Positions 14,449 through 20,902 of a DNA stretch of 40,036 bases are shown here, one piece after another. This stretch comes from a virus. A model generated the notes under the pieces. It was not told the DNA's origin and ran no database searches. It saw only the letters and a list, made by a program, of their open reading frames with translations. Position numbers and translations under genes: made by a program. Position 1 is the stretch's first letter. Each line of letters begins with the position of its first letter. Location of the stretch: IMG/VR virus record IMGVR_UViG_3300042924_002831, positions 1 to 40,036 of that record; one strand, written 5' to 3'.

Positions 14449-15236
14449 TTCGCGCCGATTTCCCGTACCTTGACACGGACCCGGCCGCGTGGCGAAATCG
14501 CCCGGTTCCCGGTTCGCTTGCGTGTCCGAAGCTGGCCGCCGTCGGCCGTATCATTTCCGGCCACGGGTTTGCCGACGCTGAAACCGGGGACACGGAAACC
14601 GGGGGCGCGTGGTTCGCGCGTATCGACATTCCCGCAGGGGGAACGCTTCGCGGATTGATTGACTCGGCCCGCGAAATGGAACCGGACGCGCCCGCGCTTG
14701 CCGGATGGAATCCGGCGGGGTGGAACGAATCGCCCGCGTTCCCGGCGGACAATCCGGCCGCATTCGGCGGCCTGATATACGGCCGCGATTCGGACGGGTT
14801 CGAAATCGTGGGGGCATTCGGCCGGGACGGTTTCCGCCGCGCGTGGAACCGCCTAACGGGCGAATGGGCGGACCCGCTGGCAAGTTTCGCCCTACGCGCC
14901 GCCGAGAACCACGGCCGCTATCGGGTCCGGAAGGGGCACGGGTTCCGCATTGAAACCGCCGAAGGGTTTCGCGGGGTTTCCCTATGTTTCCTGATTGTTT
15001 CGGATTGTGGGGATTCCCGATTGATTCAATCGGACTACGATTTCCCCGGAATCGCGGCCGACTTTGGATGGAAACCCCGGGGCCCGCTCGGGTGCCCGTG
15101 CGAACGGACGGACGGAACCGGGCCGTGTCCGGATTGTGGCAAGCTGGCCGGGGACTATATCGCGGAAGCTTCCGCCTATATCGCGGAACTAGCCGGGACC
15201 GGAATCCGCGCGGAGGATCCGGGGTATTTCGAATGA
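14445..15236 (+). CDS. cargo protein 5 with C-terminal zinc-ribbon-like motif
   Basis: 263 residues, the largest of the block. The Asp/Gly/Ala-rich body has no recognised domain. Near residues 219-235 is 'CPCERTDGTGPCPDCGK', a CxC...CxxC arrangement that could bind zinc and nucleic acid or protein. The N-terminal part includes 'GHGFADAETGDTETGGAWFARIDIPAGG' (in parts), which looks like a folded beta domain. Arg, Gly and Ala are high, Lys and Gln nearly absent. Confidence 0.65.
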   Translation: MIRADFPYLDTDPAAWRNRPVPGSLACPKLAAVGRIISGHGFADAETGDTETGGAWFARIDIPAGGTLRGLIDSAREMEPDAPALAGWNPAGWNESPAFPADNPAAFGGLIYGRDSDGFEIVGAFGRDGFRRAWNRLTGEWADPLASFALRAAENHGRYRVRKGHGFRIETAEGFRGVSLCFLIVSDCGDSRLIQSDYDFPGIAADFGWKPRGPLGCPCERTDGTGPCPDCGKLAGDYIAEASAYIAELAGTGIRAEDPGYFE

Positions 15237-15250
15237 TGGAACCACGGCCC

Positions 15251-15270
15251 CGGCGGGGGAAACTCCGCCG
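15251..15270 (+). other. GAAA-tetraloop hairpin in a cargo leader, copy 2
   Basis: Eight-base stem (one G-U pair) with a GAAA loop, the same layout as 13508-13527, after a stop codon and 65 bases before the next leader and start. A second CCGCC/GGCGG hairpin follows it. Confidence 0.55.
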
Positions 15271-15314
15271 CGGGCCCTTCGCGGTTCCGCCGCCGTGGCG
15301 GTCCGCAGTCTGGC

Positions 15315-15327
15315 ACACTTTGGAGGA
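15315..15327 (+). promoter_or_regulatory. ribosome binding leader ACACTTTGGAGGA, copy 4
   Basis: Exact 13-mer, 7 bases before the ATG at 15335. Confidence 0.75.
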
Positions 15328-15334
15328 TTTCAGA

Positions 15335-15901
15335 ATGTCGCGCGTAAACGCATTCGCCCGCGTTTCGAATAGTGCGGGCCGTCAAGTTTCCGTAGGGGGC
15401 CGCGGGGCCGCCGATTCCGTCCGGGGTTGGTTCAATGTCGCAACCCGTGCCGGGGAATACGCGGCCAGCTTCCGCGCGGAATGCGTGGGGGCCGGACTAC
15501 GGGCCGCGGACCGCCGCCGCAAGGGTACCGGGGATGATCGGGCCGCCGTATTTACTCTGACTCTTCCGGAAGCTTCGGACGCGGTTTCCGTTCGCATTGT
15601 GGACCCGGGCGAATCCGCGCGGAAGCTCCTCGGGTTCGGCGCGTTTCTTGTCACAATGCGGGAAGCGGTGAATCTGGCCGACGGAATCGCATCGGGGGAA
15701 ACCACGGACGGGGCCGCCGCGGCCGCCGCCGCCCGTTCCCGCGTGGACCGCGCCGCCGCACTAGTGCCCCCGCCGCCGCCCCTTCCGCGCGTGATTCTCC
15801 CCGGCGGGGTGGAAATGTCTGAAGCTCTGGCCGCCCTTGCGTGGGTCAATGCGGACCCGTCCCGCGCGGCCGCATTCGCGGCGGATAGGGGGACCGCGTG
15901 A
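15335..15901 (+). CDS. cargo protein 6, unknown
   Basis: ATG at 15335 fixed by the shared leader; 188 residues. The N-terminal 110 residues look like a beta-rich domain ('FNVATRAGEYAASFRAECVG', 'VFTLTLPEASDAVSVRIVDPG'). A helical Ala-rich linker and a 'VPPPPPLPRVILPGG' segment follow, then a short helical tail. No family recognised. A GTGA overlap couples it to the next mini-gene. Confidence 0.6.
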   Translation: MSRVNAFARVSNSAGRQVSVGGRGAADSVRGWFNVATRAGEYAASFRAECVGAGLRAADRRRKGTGDDRAAVFTLTLPEASDAVSVRIVDPGESARKLLGFGAFLVTMREAVNLADGIASGETTDGAAAAAAARSRVDRAAALVPPPPPLPRVILPGGVEMSEALAALAWVNADPSRAAAFAADRGTA

Positions 15902-15996
15902 AACGGGAAACCGCCGCCGCGATTGTGTGGGGTTTCATTCTGGCCGCCGCCGCCGTGGTTTCGATTCTGGCCACGCGGAAGGGGGGCCGCCGATGA
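15898..15996 (+). CDS. 32-residue single-pass membrane mini-protein
   Basis: GTG at 15898 overlaps the previous stop. Sequence pattern: short basic N-terminus, one hydrophobic helix ('IVWGFILAAAAVVSILA'), basic tail 'TRKGGRR'. The topology resembles small toxins or holin-like peptides, but function is unknown. It is the last gene of the cargo block, followed by two terminators. Confidence 0.5.
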   Translation: MKRETAAAIVWGFILAAAAVVSILATRKGGRR

Positions 15997-16028
15997 AATA
16001 GGGGCCCGCCCCGCCCCCGTTCCCCGTC

Positions 16029-16059
16029 CCGCCCCGGTTCCCGCCGGGGCGGTTTCTTT
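16029..16059 (+). terminator. intrinsic terminator, first of a duplicated pair
   Basis: CCGCCCCGG (16029-16037) pairs with CCGGGGCGG (16044-16052), followed by TTTCTTT. It lies in a 39-base direct repeat (16018-16056 and 16073-16111). Confidence 0.8.
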
Positions 16060-16083
16060 CCCGCCCCGTTTCCGTTCCCCGTC

Positions 16084-16113
16084 CCGCCCCGGTTCCCGCC
16101 GGGGCGGTTTCAT
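16084..16113 (+). terminator. intrinsic terminator, second of the duplicated pair
   Basis: The same stem (16084-16092 with 16099-16107) followed by TTTCATTT, exactly 55 bases after the first copy. Together they isolate the cargo block from the integrase gene. Confidence 0.75.
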
Positions 16114-16137
16114 TTCCGGCCGGGGGCGGCCGGGTCC

Positions 16138-16217
16138 GGGTCCGAAGCTGGCCGGGTCCGAAGCTGGCCGGGTCCGAAGCTGGCCGGGTCCGAAGCTGGC
16201 CGGGTCCGAAGCTGGCC
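16138..16217. repeat. five perfect 16-bp tandem repeats (iteron-like)
   Basis: The unit GGGTCCGAAGCTGGCC occurs five times without change (16138-16153, 16154-16169, 16170-16185, 16186-16201, 16202-16217), with partial units on both sides. The stretch lies in about 325 bases of non-coding DNA between terminators and the integrase promoter. Possible roles: integrase arm sites, a replication or partition site, or a recent slippage product. Confidence 0.9.
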
Positions 16218-16330
16218 GGGACCGGGGGCGGCCGCGCGTAGTTATCCGGACCGAACGGGGGCGGCGTGGTGCCCCCGGGGCCGCCCGGATTCGGGCCGTT
16301 ATCGGGCCAAATCGCTGTTTAGGCGCACCA

Positions 16331-16353
16331 TAGTCGCGCTGTTAGTCGCGTTG
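16331..16353. repeat. direct repeat TAGTCGCGyTG upstream of the integrase promoter
   Basis: TAGTCGCGCTG (16331-16341) and TAGTCGCGTTG (16343-16353) are 12 bases apart, about one helical turn, and end 9 bases before the -35 box. They look like a regulator or integrase binding site. Confidence 0.45.
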
Positions 16354-16362
16354 AACAACCGT

Positions 16363-16391
16363 TTGACAAGTCTAACTACAGCGTATAGACT
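16363..16391 (+). promoter_or_regulatory. host sigma-70-type promoter of the integrase gene
   Basis: A perfect -35 box TTGACA (16363-16368) is followed by TATAGA at 15-base spacing or TAGACT (16386-16391) at 17-base spacing as -10 box. It would let host RNA polymerase transcribe integrase and the phage RNA polymerase gene. Confidence 0.6.
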
Positions 16392-16397
16392 GGATGT

Positions 16398-16413
16398 AAC
16401 GCGCTTTCGCGTT
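16398..16413 (+). promoter_or_regulatory. hairpin touching the integrase ribosome binding site
   Basis: AACGCG-CTTT-CGCGTT forms a six-base stem directly before GGAGGA (16414-16419), which lies 4 bases before the ATG at 16424. Its position suggests control of integrase translation. Confidence 0.45.
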
Positions 16414-16423
16414 GGAGGAACCC

Positions 16424-17419
16424 ATGTCGATTATCAGTTCTGGTCATTCATGGAAAGTTTCGGTGTCCGGCAACGGAACCCGGTACCGCAGATCGTTCAA
16501 GTCCCTACAGGACGCGGAAATCTGGCAGGCACAGGCCAAGCTGGCCGTCCTGCAAGGACAGATTCCTCCCGGACTGTCCGCCGGAGAAGGGCACAACGGA
16601 ATGACGATAGCCGAACTCGCAGACACCGTGTACCGTCAGGTCTGGGCAGGAACCCGCGGCGAAGTCACCGCTGACATCAACGCTTCGTCGGTCGTTCGCA
16701 TCCTCGGTGCCGACCGGGAAATCTCCTCGATCACCACGGCCGATGGCGATGCGGTGATCGCGGAGCTGCGCCGCATCGGCAACAGCAACGCGACGATCAA
16801 CCGCAAGATGGCCGCGCTGTCCCGCATGATGAGCTTCGCACACGACCGCGGGTGGATCACCCGCAAGCCGAAGTTCGAACGGCTGCGGGAATCCGATGGT
16901 CGTGTCCGGTTCCTGACCAAGGCCGAGTACACCAACATCCGCGAGGATCTGGCCATGCACGATTGCGACATGGCTGATCTTGTAGTCGTGCTGGTGGAGA
17001 CGGGGCTTCGCCTGTCCGAAGCGTTGAACCTCCGTTGGGAGGACATCGACATGACGGCCAGTCACATTCGGGTGTGGCAGAACAAGAGCGACAAGCCGCG
17101 CTCGGTTCCCCTGTCCACGGCTGCATGGAATGTGCTGTGTCCACGCAGCGAACAGGGTGCCGGACCATTTGTGATGATGTCGCTGCACTCCGTCCGACAT
17201 AGGTGGGACGCAATGAAGAAGCGGCTCGGTCTTCAGGATGACAAGGAGCTCACTCCGCATTGCTGTCGCCACACCTTTGCGTCGTGGCTGGTGCAGCGTG
17301 GTGTGCCGATCTTCACGGTCAAGGAACTCTGCGGTCACAAGTGCATCGAGGTCACGATGCGTTACGCGCACCTCAAGGACGAGGACCGGACGAACGCAAT
17401 CACAGCCGTGTTCGGCTGA
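16424..17419 (+). CDS. int: tyrosine recombinase (phage integrase)
   Basis: ATG at 16424 after GGAGGA gives 331 residues. The N-terminal part resembles the arm/core-binding regions of phage integrases ('SWKVSVSGNGTRYRRSFKS', 'NATINRKMAALSRMMSFA'). The catalytic domain has Arg in 'ETGLRLSEALNLRWEDID' (about residue 196), 'HCCRHTFASWL' (HxxR, about 279), 'LCGHKCIEVTMRYAH' with the second His/Gly and Tyr nucleophile (about 314). All catalytic residues appear present. It sits just upstream of the RNA polymerase gene, as in temperate-capable T7-like phages of marine bacteria, and pairs with the tRNA-Leu-like site at 12344. Confidence 0.92.
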   Translation: MSIISSGHSWKVSVSGNGTRYRRSFKSLQDAEIWQAQAKLAVLQGQIPPGLSAGEGHNGMTIAELADTVYRQVWAGTRGEVTADINASSVVRILGADREISSITTADGDAVIAELRRIGNSNATINRKMAALSRMMSFAHDRGWITRKPKFERLRESDGRVRFLTKAEYTNIREDLAMHDCDMADLVVVLVETGLRLSEALNLRWEDIDMTASHIRVWQNKSDKPRSVPLSTAAWNVLCPRSEQGAGPFVMMSLHSVRHRWDAMKKRLGLQDDKELTPHCCRHTFASWLVQRGVPIFTVKELCGHKCIEVTMRYAHLKDEDRTNAITAVFG

Positions 17420-17433
17420 CAACTGGAGGACTC

Positions 17434-19827
17434 ATGGACGAGCGTATGGTCGAAGCTGAGATGGTGGAACTCGGCAAGCTGAGGTACCGCCACCGTGTTG
17501 CAAGGAACGCAAAGCATGGAAGCGAGACGACCGATCCGGTCACGCGACACGCGATGTCGCTGGCCGTCCCGGCTGTGACTCAAGCCATCGAATCGTGGAA
17601 GACGATGTGCCGCGGCCGACCCGGCCGTATGCACCGGGCCCTTGAGTACATCGAGGTGCTGCCTTCCGATGTAGTCGCGCTGCTGTCGCTCAAGTCGCTG
17701 CTCGACTCGGCATCGCAATCGAAGACGATGCTCAAGGCGGCGAACAGCATCGCCCGTGTGCTAGAGGACGAGGCCGACTTCCGCAACATCGTTCAACAGG
17801 AACCCGTGCTGTGGCAGCAGCTCCAGCGTCAGGTCAAGGGCAACATCAACGAGCGTCAGCGTCGGAAGTTCATTGAGCGCAGCATCAAGAACCACAACCT
17901 CGGCATCAGCAACTGGCCGCCGAAGGCACGGGCTCAGGTCGGCATCGTCCTAGTCGAGCTGATCCATCAGAACACCGATCTGCTCAAGATCGAGAACATC
18001 CGCAACGAGCGCGGCAAGACCTTGACGATGGTCGGAGCCAGCGATTCGTTCTTCGACTACATCAAGAAGAACAGCGCGAAGGCAGAGATGCTTTCGCCCG
18101 TGTGGCTGCCGATGGTGGAGAAGCCGCTCGACTGGAAGGATCCGTTCGTCGGCGGGTATCAGGCCGACTTCTTCCGTCGCCGCCCTCTGGTCAAGGTCCA
18201 CAGCCGCCGCTATCTCGATGACCTGAAGGGCCGCGATCTCCATTTCGTATACAAGGCCATCAATACGATTCAGAAGACGGTCTGGCGCACCAATCCGTAT
18301 ACGCTCGATGTCGTGCGGTCGTGCTGGGAGAACAACCTTCCGGTCGGTGACATCCCTGCGCGTGACGACTTCGCGTATCCGTCCAAGCCTGTGGACATCA
18401 AGGAGAACGACGAGGCCCGAAGGCAGTACCGAAAGGAATACTGCCGGATCAAGTGGGCGAATCAGCATCTCGGTTCCAAGCGGATGCAGCTGGCCAAGAT
18501 GCTCTGGGTTGCGGACCGATACGCGGATGTGCCGATGCACTTCCCGATGCAGCTCGACTTCCGTGGTCGTGGCTACCCGATGCCCGGGTATCTGAATCCT
18601 CAGGGGTTCGACGCGGCGAAGGCTTGCCTGCGTTTCGGCAAGGGCCTGCCGATGACGGACGACGGCGAGATGTGGTTGCGGATCCACGGAGCCAACTGCT
18701 ACGGCAAGGACAAGGACCGCTACACCGACCGCCTGCAATGGGTCAAGGACTTTGAGAAGGACATCATCGAGGTTGGCCGAAGGCCGCTCGATACCGTCGC
18801 GTTCTGGAGCAAGGCCGACAAGCCGTTTGAGTTCCTTGCCTTCTGCGACGAGTTCACGCGGATGAAAGACACGGCGAAGTTTGTCACGCATCTTCCCATC
18901 GGCATCGACGGCAGCAACAACGCGCTGCAACTGATCTCGCTGCTGCTGCGCGATAGCGTTGGTGCCGAGGCCACGAACTGCGTCAAGTGCGAGTACCCCG
19001 CCGACATCTACCGCCTAGTCGCGCAGAGGGTTCTGGAGATGGTGTCGTCTATGGACCACACCTACGCACAGGGTTGGTCTGAGATCGGCATCACGCGATC
19101 CTGCATCAAGCGGCCCGTGATGACGAAGCCCTATGCTGCCACGCTGTACTCATGCAAGCAGTACATCGGAGAGTGGCTGCACGACGAGATGGATCGTCGT
19201 CGTCAGGCCGGACTGTCCCTGCCGTTCACCGATGTGTGGTCCCCCTCGATGTGGCTGGCCAAGGTCGTGCACCAGACCATCGACCAAGTTGTTCCCGGCG
19301 TGGCCACGCTGATGAAGTGGCTACAGCAGGTCAGCGACATCTGCGTCCAGCATGAAACGGCGATTTCGTGGACCGCGCCGAGCGGGTTCTGGATCCGGCA
19401 GTACTATCCGATGTGGAAGAAAGAAGAGGTCCGCTGCGCCATCGGACCGAAGATCCGCGTCCATGCCATGAACATTGAGGACAACCGAATGTCCCGCCGT
19501 GCCAACCGCAATGCGATCACGGCCAACTTCGTCCATGCTCTAGACTCGTCCATCATGGTGTGGTCCACCAACAGGTGCGCCGACCTGCACGGCATTGATG
19601 TATTCAGTTGGATACACGATCAAGCGGCAACGCTTGCTCCTAATGTCGGCATCCTGCAATCCGAAATCAAGGAATCCGCCATCGAGGTGTTCTCGATGGA
19701 TATTCTGGAGAGCTTCAAGACGGAGATTGATGCCCTGCTTCCGGCAGGCGTTTCCGTCCCCGCTCCCCCGCCGCGTGGAGATTTCGATCTCAGTCGTCTT
19801 CGCGGTGCCCAGTACTTCTTCGCATGA
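17434..19827 (+). CDS. single-subunit DNA-dependent RNA polymerase (T7 gp1-like)
   Basis: ATG at 17434 with AACTGGAGGA upstream; 797 residues against 883 in T7. Conserved blocks: 'LDFRGRGYPMPGYLNPQGFD' (about 373), 'GIDGSNNALQLISLLLRD' with the first catalytic Asp (about 492), 'RSCIKRPVMTKPYAATLYS' with the Lys and Tyr of the O-helix region (about 556-574), 'WTAPSGFWIRQYY' (about 646), 'NFVHALDSSIM' (about 699) and 'IHDQAATLA' with the second catalytic Asp (729). It defines the phage as autographivirus-type and should read the middle and late genes from its own promoters. Confidence 0.97.
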   Translation: MDERMVEAEMVELGKLRYRHRVARNAKHGSETTDPVTRHAMSLAVPAVTQAIESWKTMCRGRPGRMHRALEYIEVLPSDVVALLSLKSLLDSASQSKTMLKAANSIARVLEDEADFRNIVQQEPVLWQQLQRQVKGNINERQRRKFIERSIKNHNLGISNWPPKARAQVGIVLVELIHQNTDLLKIENIRNERGKTLTMVGASDSFFDYIKKNSAKAEMLSPVWLPMVEKPLDWKDPFVGGYQADFFRRRPLVKVHSRRYLDDLKGRDLHFVYKAINTIQKTVWRTNPYTLDVVRSCWENNLPVGDIPARDDFAYPSKPVDIKENDEARRQYRKEYCRIKWANQHLGSKRMQLAKMLWVADRYADVPMHFPMQLDFRGRGYPMPGYLNPQGFDAAKACLRFGKGLPMTDDGEMWLRIHGANCYGKDKDRYTDRLQWVKDFEKDIIEVGRRPLDTVAFWSKADKPFEFLAFCDEFTRMKDTAKFVTHLPIGIDGSNNALQLISLLLRDSVGAEATNCVKCEYPADIYRLVAQRVLEMVSSMDHTYAQGWSEIGITRSCIKRPVMTKPYAATLYSCKQYIGEWLHDEMDRRRQAGLSLPFTDVWSPSMWLAKVVHQTIDQVVPGVATLMKWLQQVSDICVQHETAISWTAPSGFWIRQYYPMWKKEEVRCAIGPKIRVHAMNIEDNRMSRRANRNAITANFVHALDSSIMVWSTNRCADLHGIDVFSWIHDQAATLAPNVGILQSEIKESAIEVFSMDILESFKTEIDALLPAGVSVPAPPPRGDFDLSRLRGAQYFFA

Positions 19828-19844
19828 GATCCGGAGGTTTAGCC

Positions 19845-20453
19845 ATGAGTGACAAGAAGCGTCTCACCAGTCCGAAGGGTGTTGCCGTGTGGCCGAAGGT
19901 CAACGAGCCCGACACCAAGTTTGATGTCAAGGGAATCTTCAGCTGCGGTCTTCGGATGTCTGCGGCTTCCGCGGCACCGATGATCGCCACGCTCACGCAG
20001 ATGTACGACGAGTACTACGCCAGCGAGGTGCGCGATGCCAAGAAGAAGCTGAAGAAGTGCGATCTCCCGTGGAAGGAGTGCACCAACGATTCCGGCAACC
20101 CGACGGGGGAGATCGAGTTCAAGTTCAAGCTGACGGCGAAGATCGACACGAAGGACGGACGCACCATCGAGCAGCGTCCAATCCTGTTCGATGCGAAGAT
20201 GCGTCCGATGAACGACCGCGTGGGCGGCGGCAGCATCGTGCGGATCGGCTTTGAGCCGAACCTCTGGAATGTCCCGGCCACGGGTGTCGGCATGACGCTG
20301 CGCCTCAAGGCCGTGCAGGTCATCGAGCTCAAGGAGTTCGGCGGACGCACGGCCAAGGACTTCGGGTTCTCCGAGGAGGAGGGCTTTGAGACGGCCTTCA
20401 CCGAGGATCAGCCGGAGGAATCCGGCGATGTCGTGGACGGCAAGCAGTTCTGA
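19845..20453 (+). CDS. single-stranded DNA-binding protein (T7 gp2.5-like role)
   Basis: ATG at 19845, 7 bases after CCGGAGG, is preferred over an ATG at 19824 that overlaps the polymerase stop and lacks a ribosome binding site; 202 residues. It has an OB-fold-like core ('FSCGLRMS', 'GEIEFKFKLTAKIDTKDGRTIEQRP', 'GGSIVRIGFEPNLWNVPATGVGMTLRLKAVQVIELKEFG', in parts) and a strongly acidic C-terminal tail ('FTEDQPEESGDVV'), the feature by which gp2.5 recruits replication partners. Similar proteins follow the RNA polymerase gene in other T7-like phages. Confidence 0.8.
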   Translation: MSDKKRLTSPKGVAVWPKVNEPDTKFDVKGIFSCGLRMSAASAAPMIATLTQMYDEYYASEVRDAKKKLKKCDLPWKECTNDSGNPTGEIEFKFKLTAKIDTKDGRTIEQRPILFDAKMRPMNDRVGGGSIVRIGFEPNLWNVPATGVGMTLRLKAVQVIELKEFGGRTAKDFGFSEEEGFETAFTEDQPEESGDVVDGKQF

Positions 20454-20902
20454 TGGAACTGAAGCTGAACCTAGAGCCCATCGCCTGTCCCCGCCCACGC
20501 ATCAGCAAGTGGGGTGCGTACTACCCGGCGGCGTACACGGCGTGGAAGAAGAAGGCGGCGAAGGTGGTCCGGGATGCCGTAGCTGGCATCTCGGGCCACC
20601 AGCCGTTCACCGATCCCATCGTGGTGACGCTCAGGTTCATTGTTCAGAAGCCGAAGAAGACGAAGCTTGCGGTGCCGCGGCCAGACATCGACAACTACAT
20701 CAAGTCGATCTTCGATGCCTGCAACACCATCGTGTGGTCCGACGATACGCTGGTGGTCCGGGTTGATGCGGTGAAGGGTTGGTCGGGTCAACATGAACCC
20801 GGCATCTACATGACGGTGGAACTGGATGCAAAACGAATCGAACTTCCTTCGGCACGAACCGTGTCCGAAGTGCGGAAGCAAGGACGCTCTGGCCCGCTAT
20901 AG
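20453..20902 (+). CDS. RusA-like Holliday-junction resolvase
   Basis: ATG overlaps the previous stop (TGATG); 149 residues. 'ACPRPRISKWGAYYPAAYTAWKKKA' and the catalytic acidic motif 'PRPDIDNYIKSIFDACNTIVWSDDTLVVRV' (seen in parts) are typical of the RusA family. It takes the place and probably the role of T7 gp3 endonuclease I in resolving branched DNA before packaging. Its last 77 bases overlap the primase-helicase gene in another frame. Confidence 0.85.
   Translation: MELKLNLEPIACPRPRISKWGAYYPAAYTAWKKKAAKVVRDAVAGISGHQPFTDPIVVTLRFIVQKPKKTKLAVPRPDIDNYIKSIFDACNTIVWSDDTLVVRVDAVKGWSGQHEPGIYMTVELDAKRIELPSARTVSEVRKQGRSGPL

Noticed and set aside
16138-16217. CRISPR array
   Set aside because: The 16-base units are directly joined with no spacers, and no cas gene is present.
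19824-19844. Upstream ATG as start of the single-strand binding protein
   Set aside because: It overlaps the polymerase stop without a ribosome binding site, while the ATG at 19845 has CCGGAGG at good spacing.
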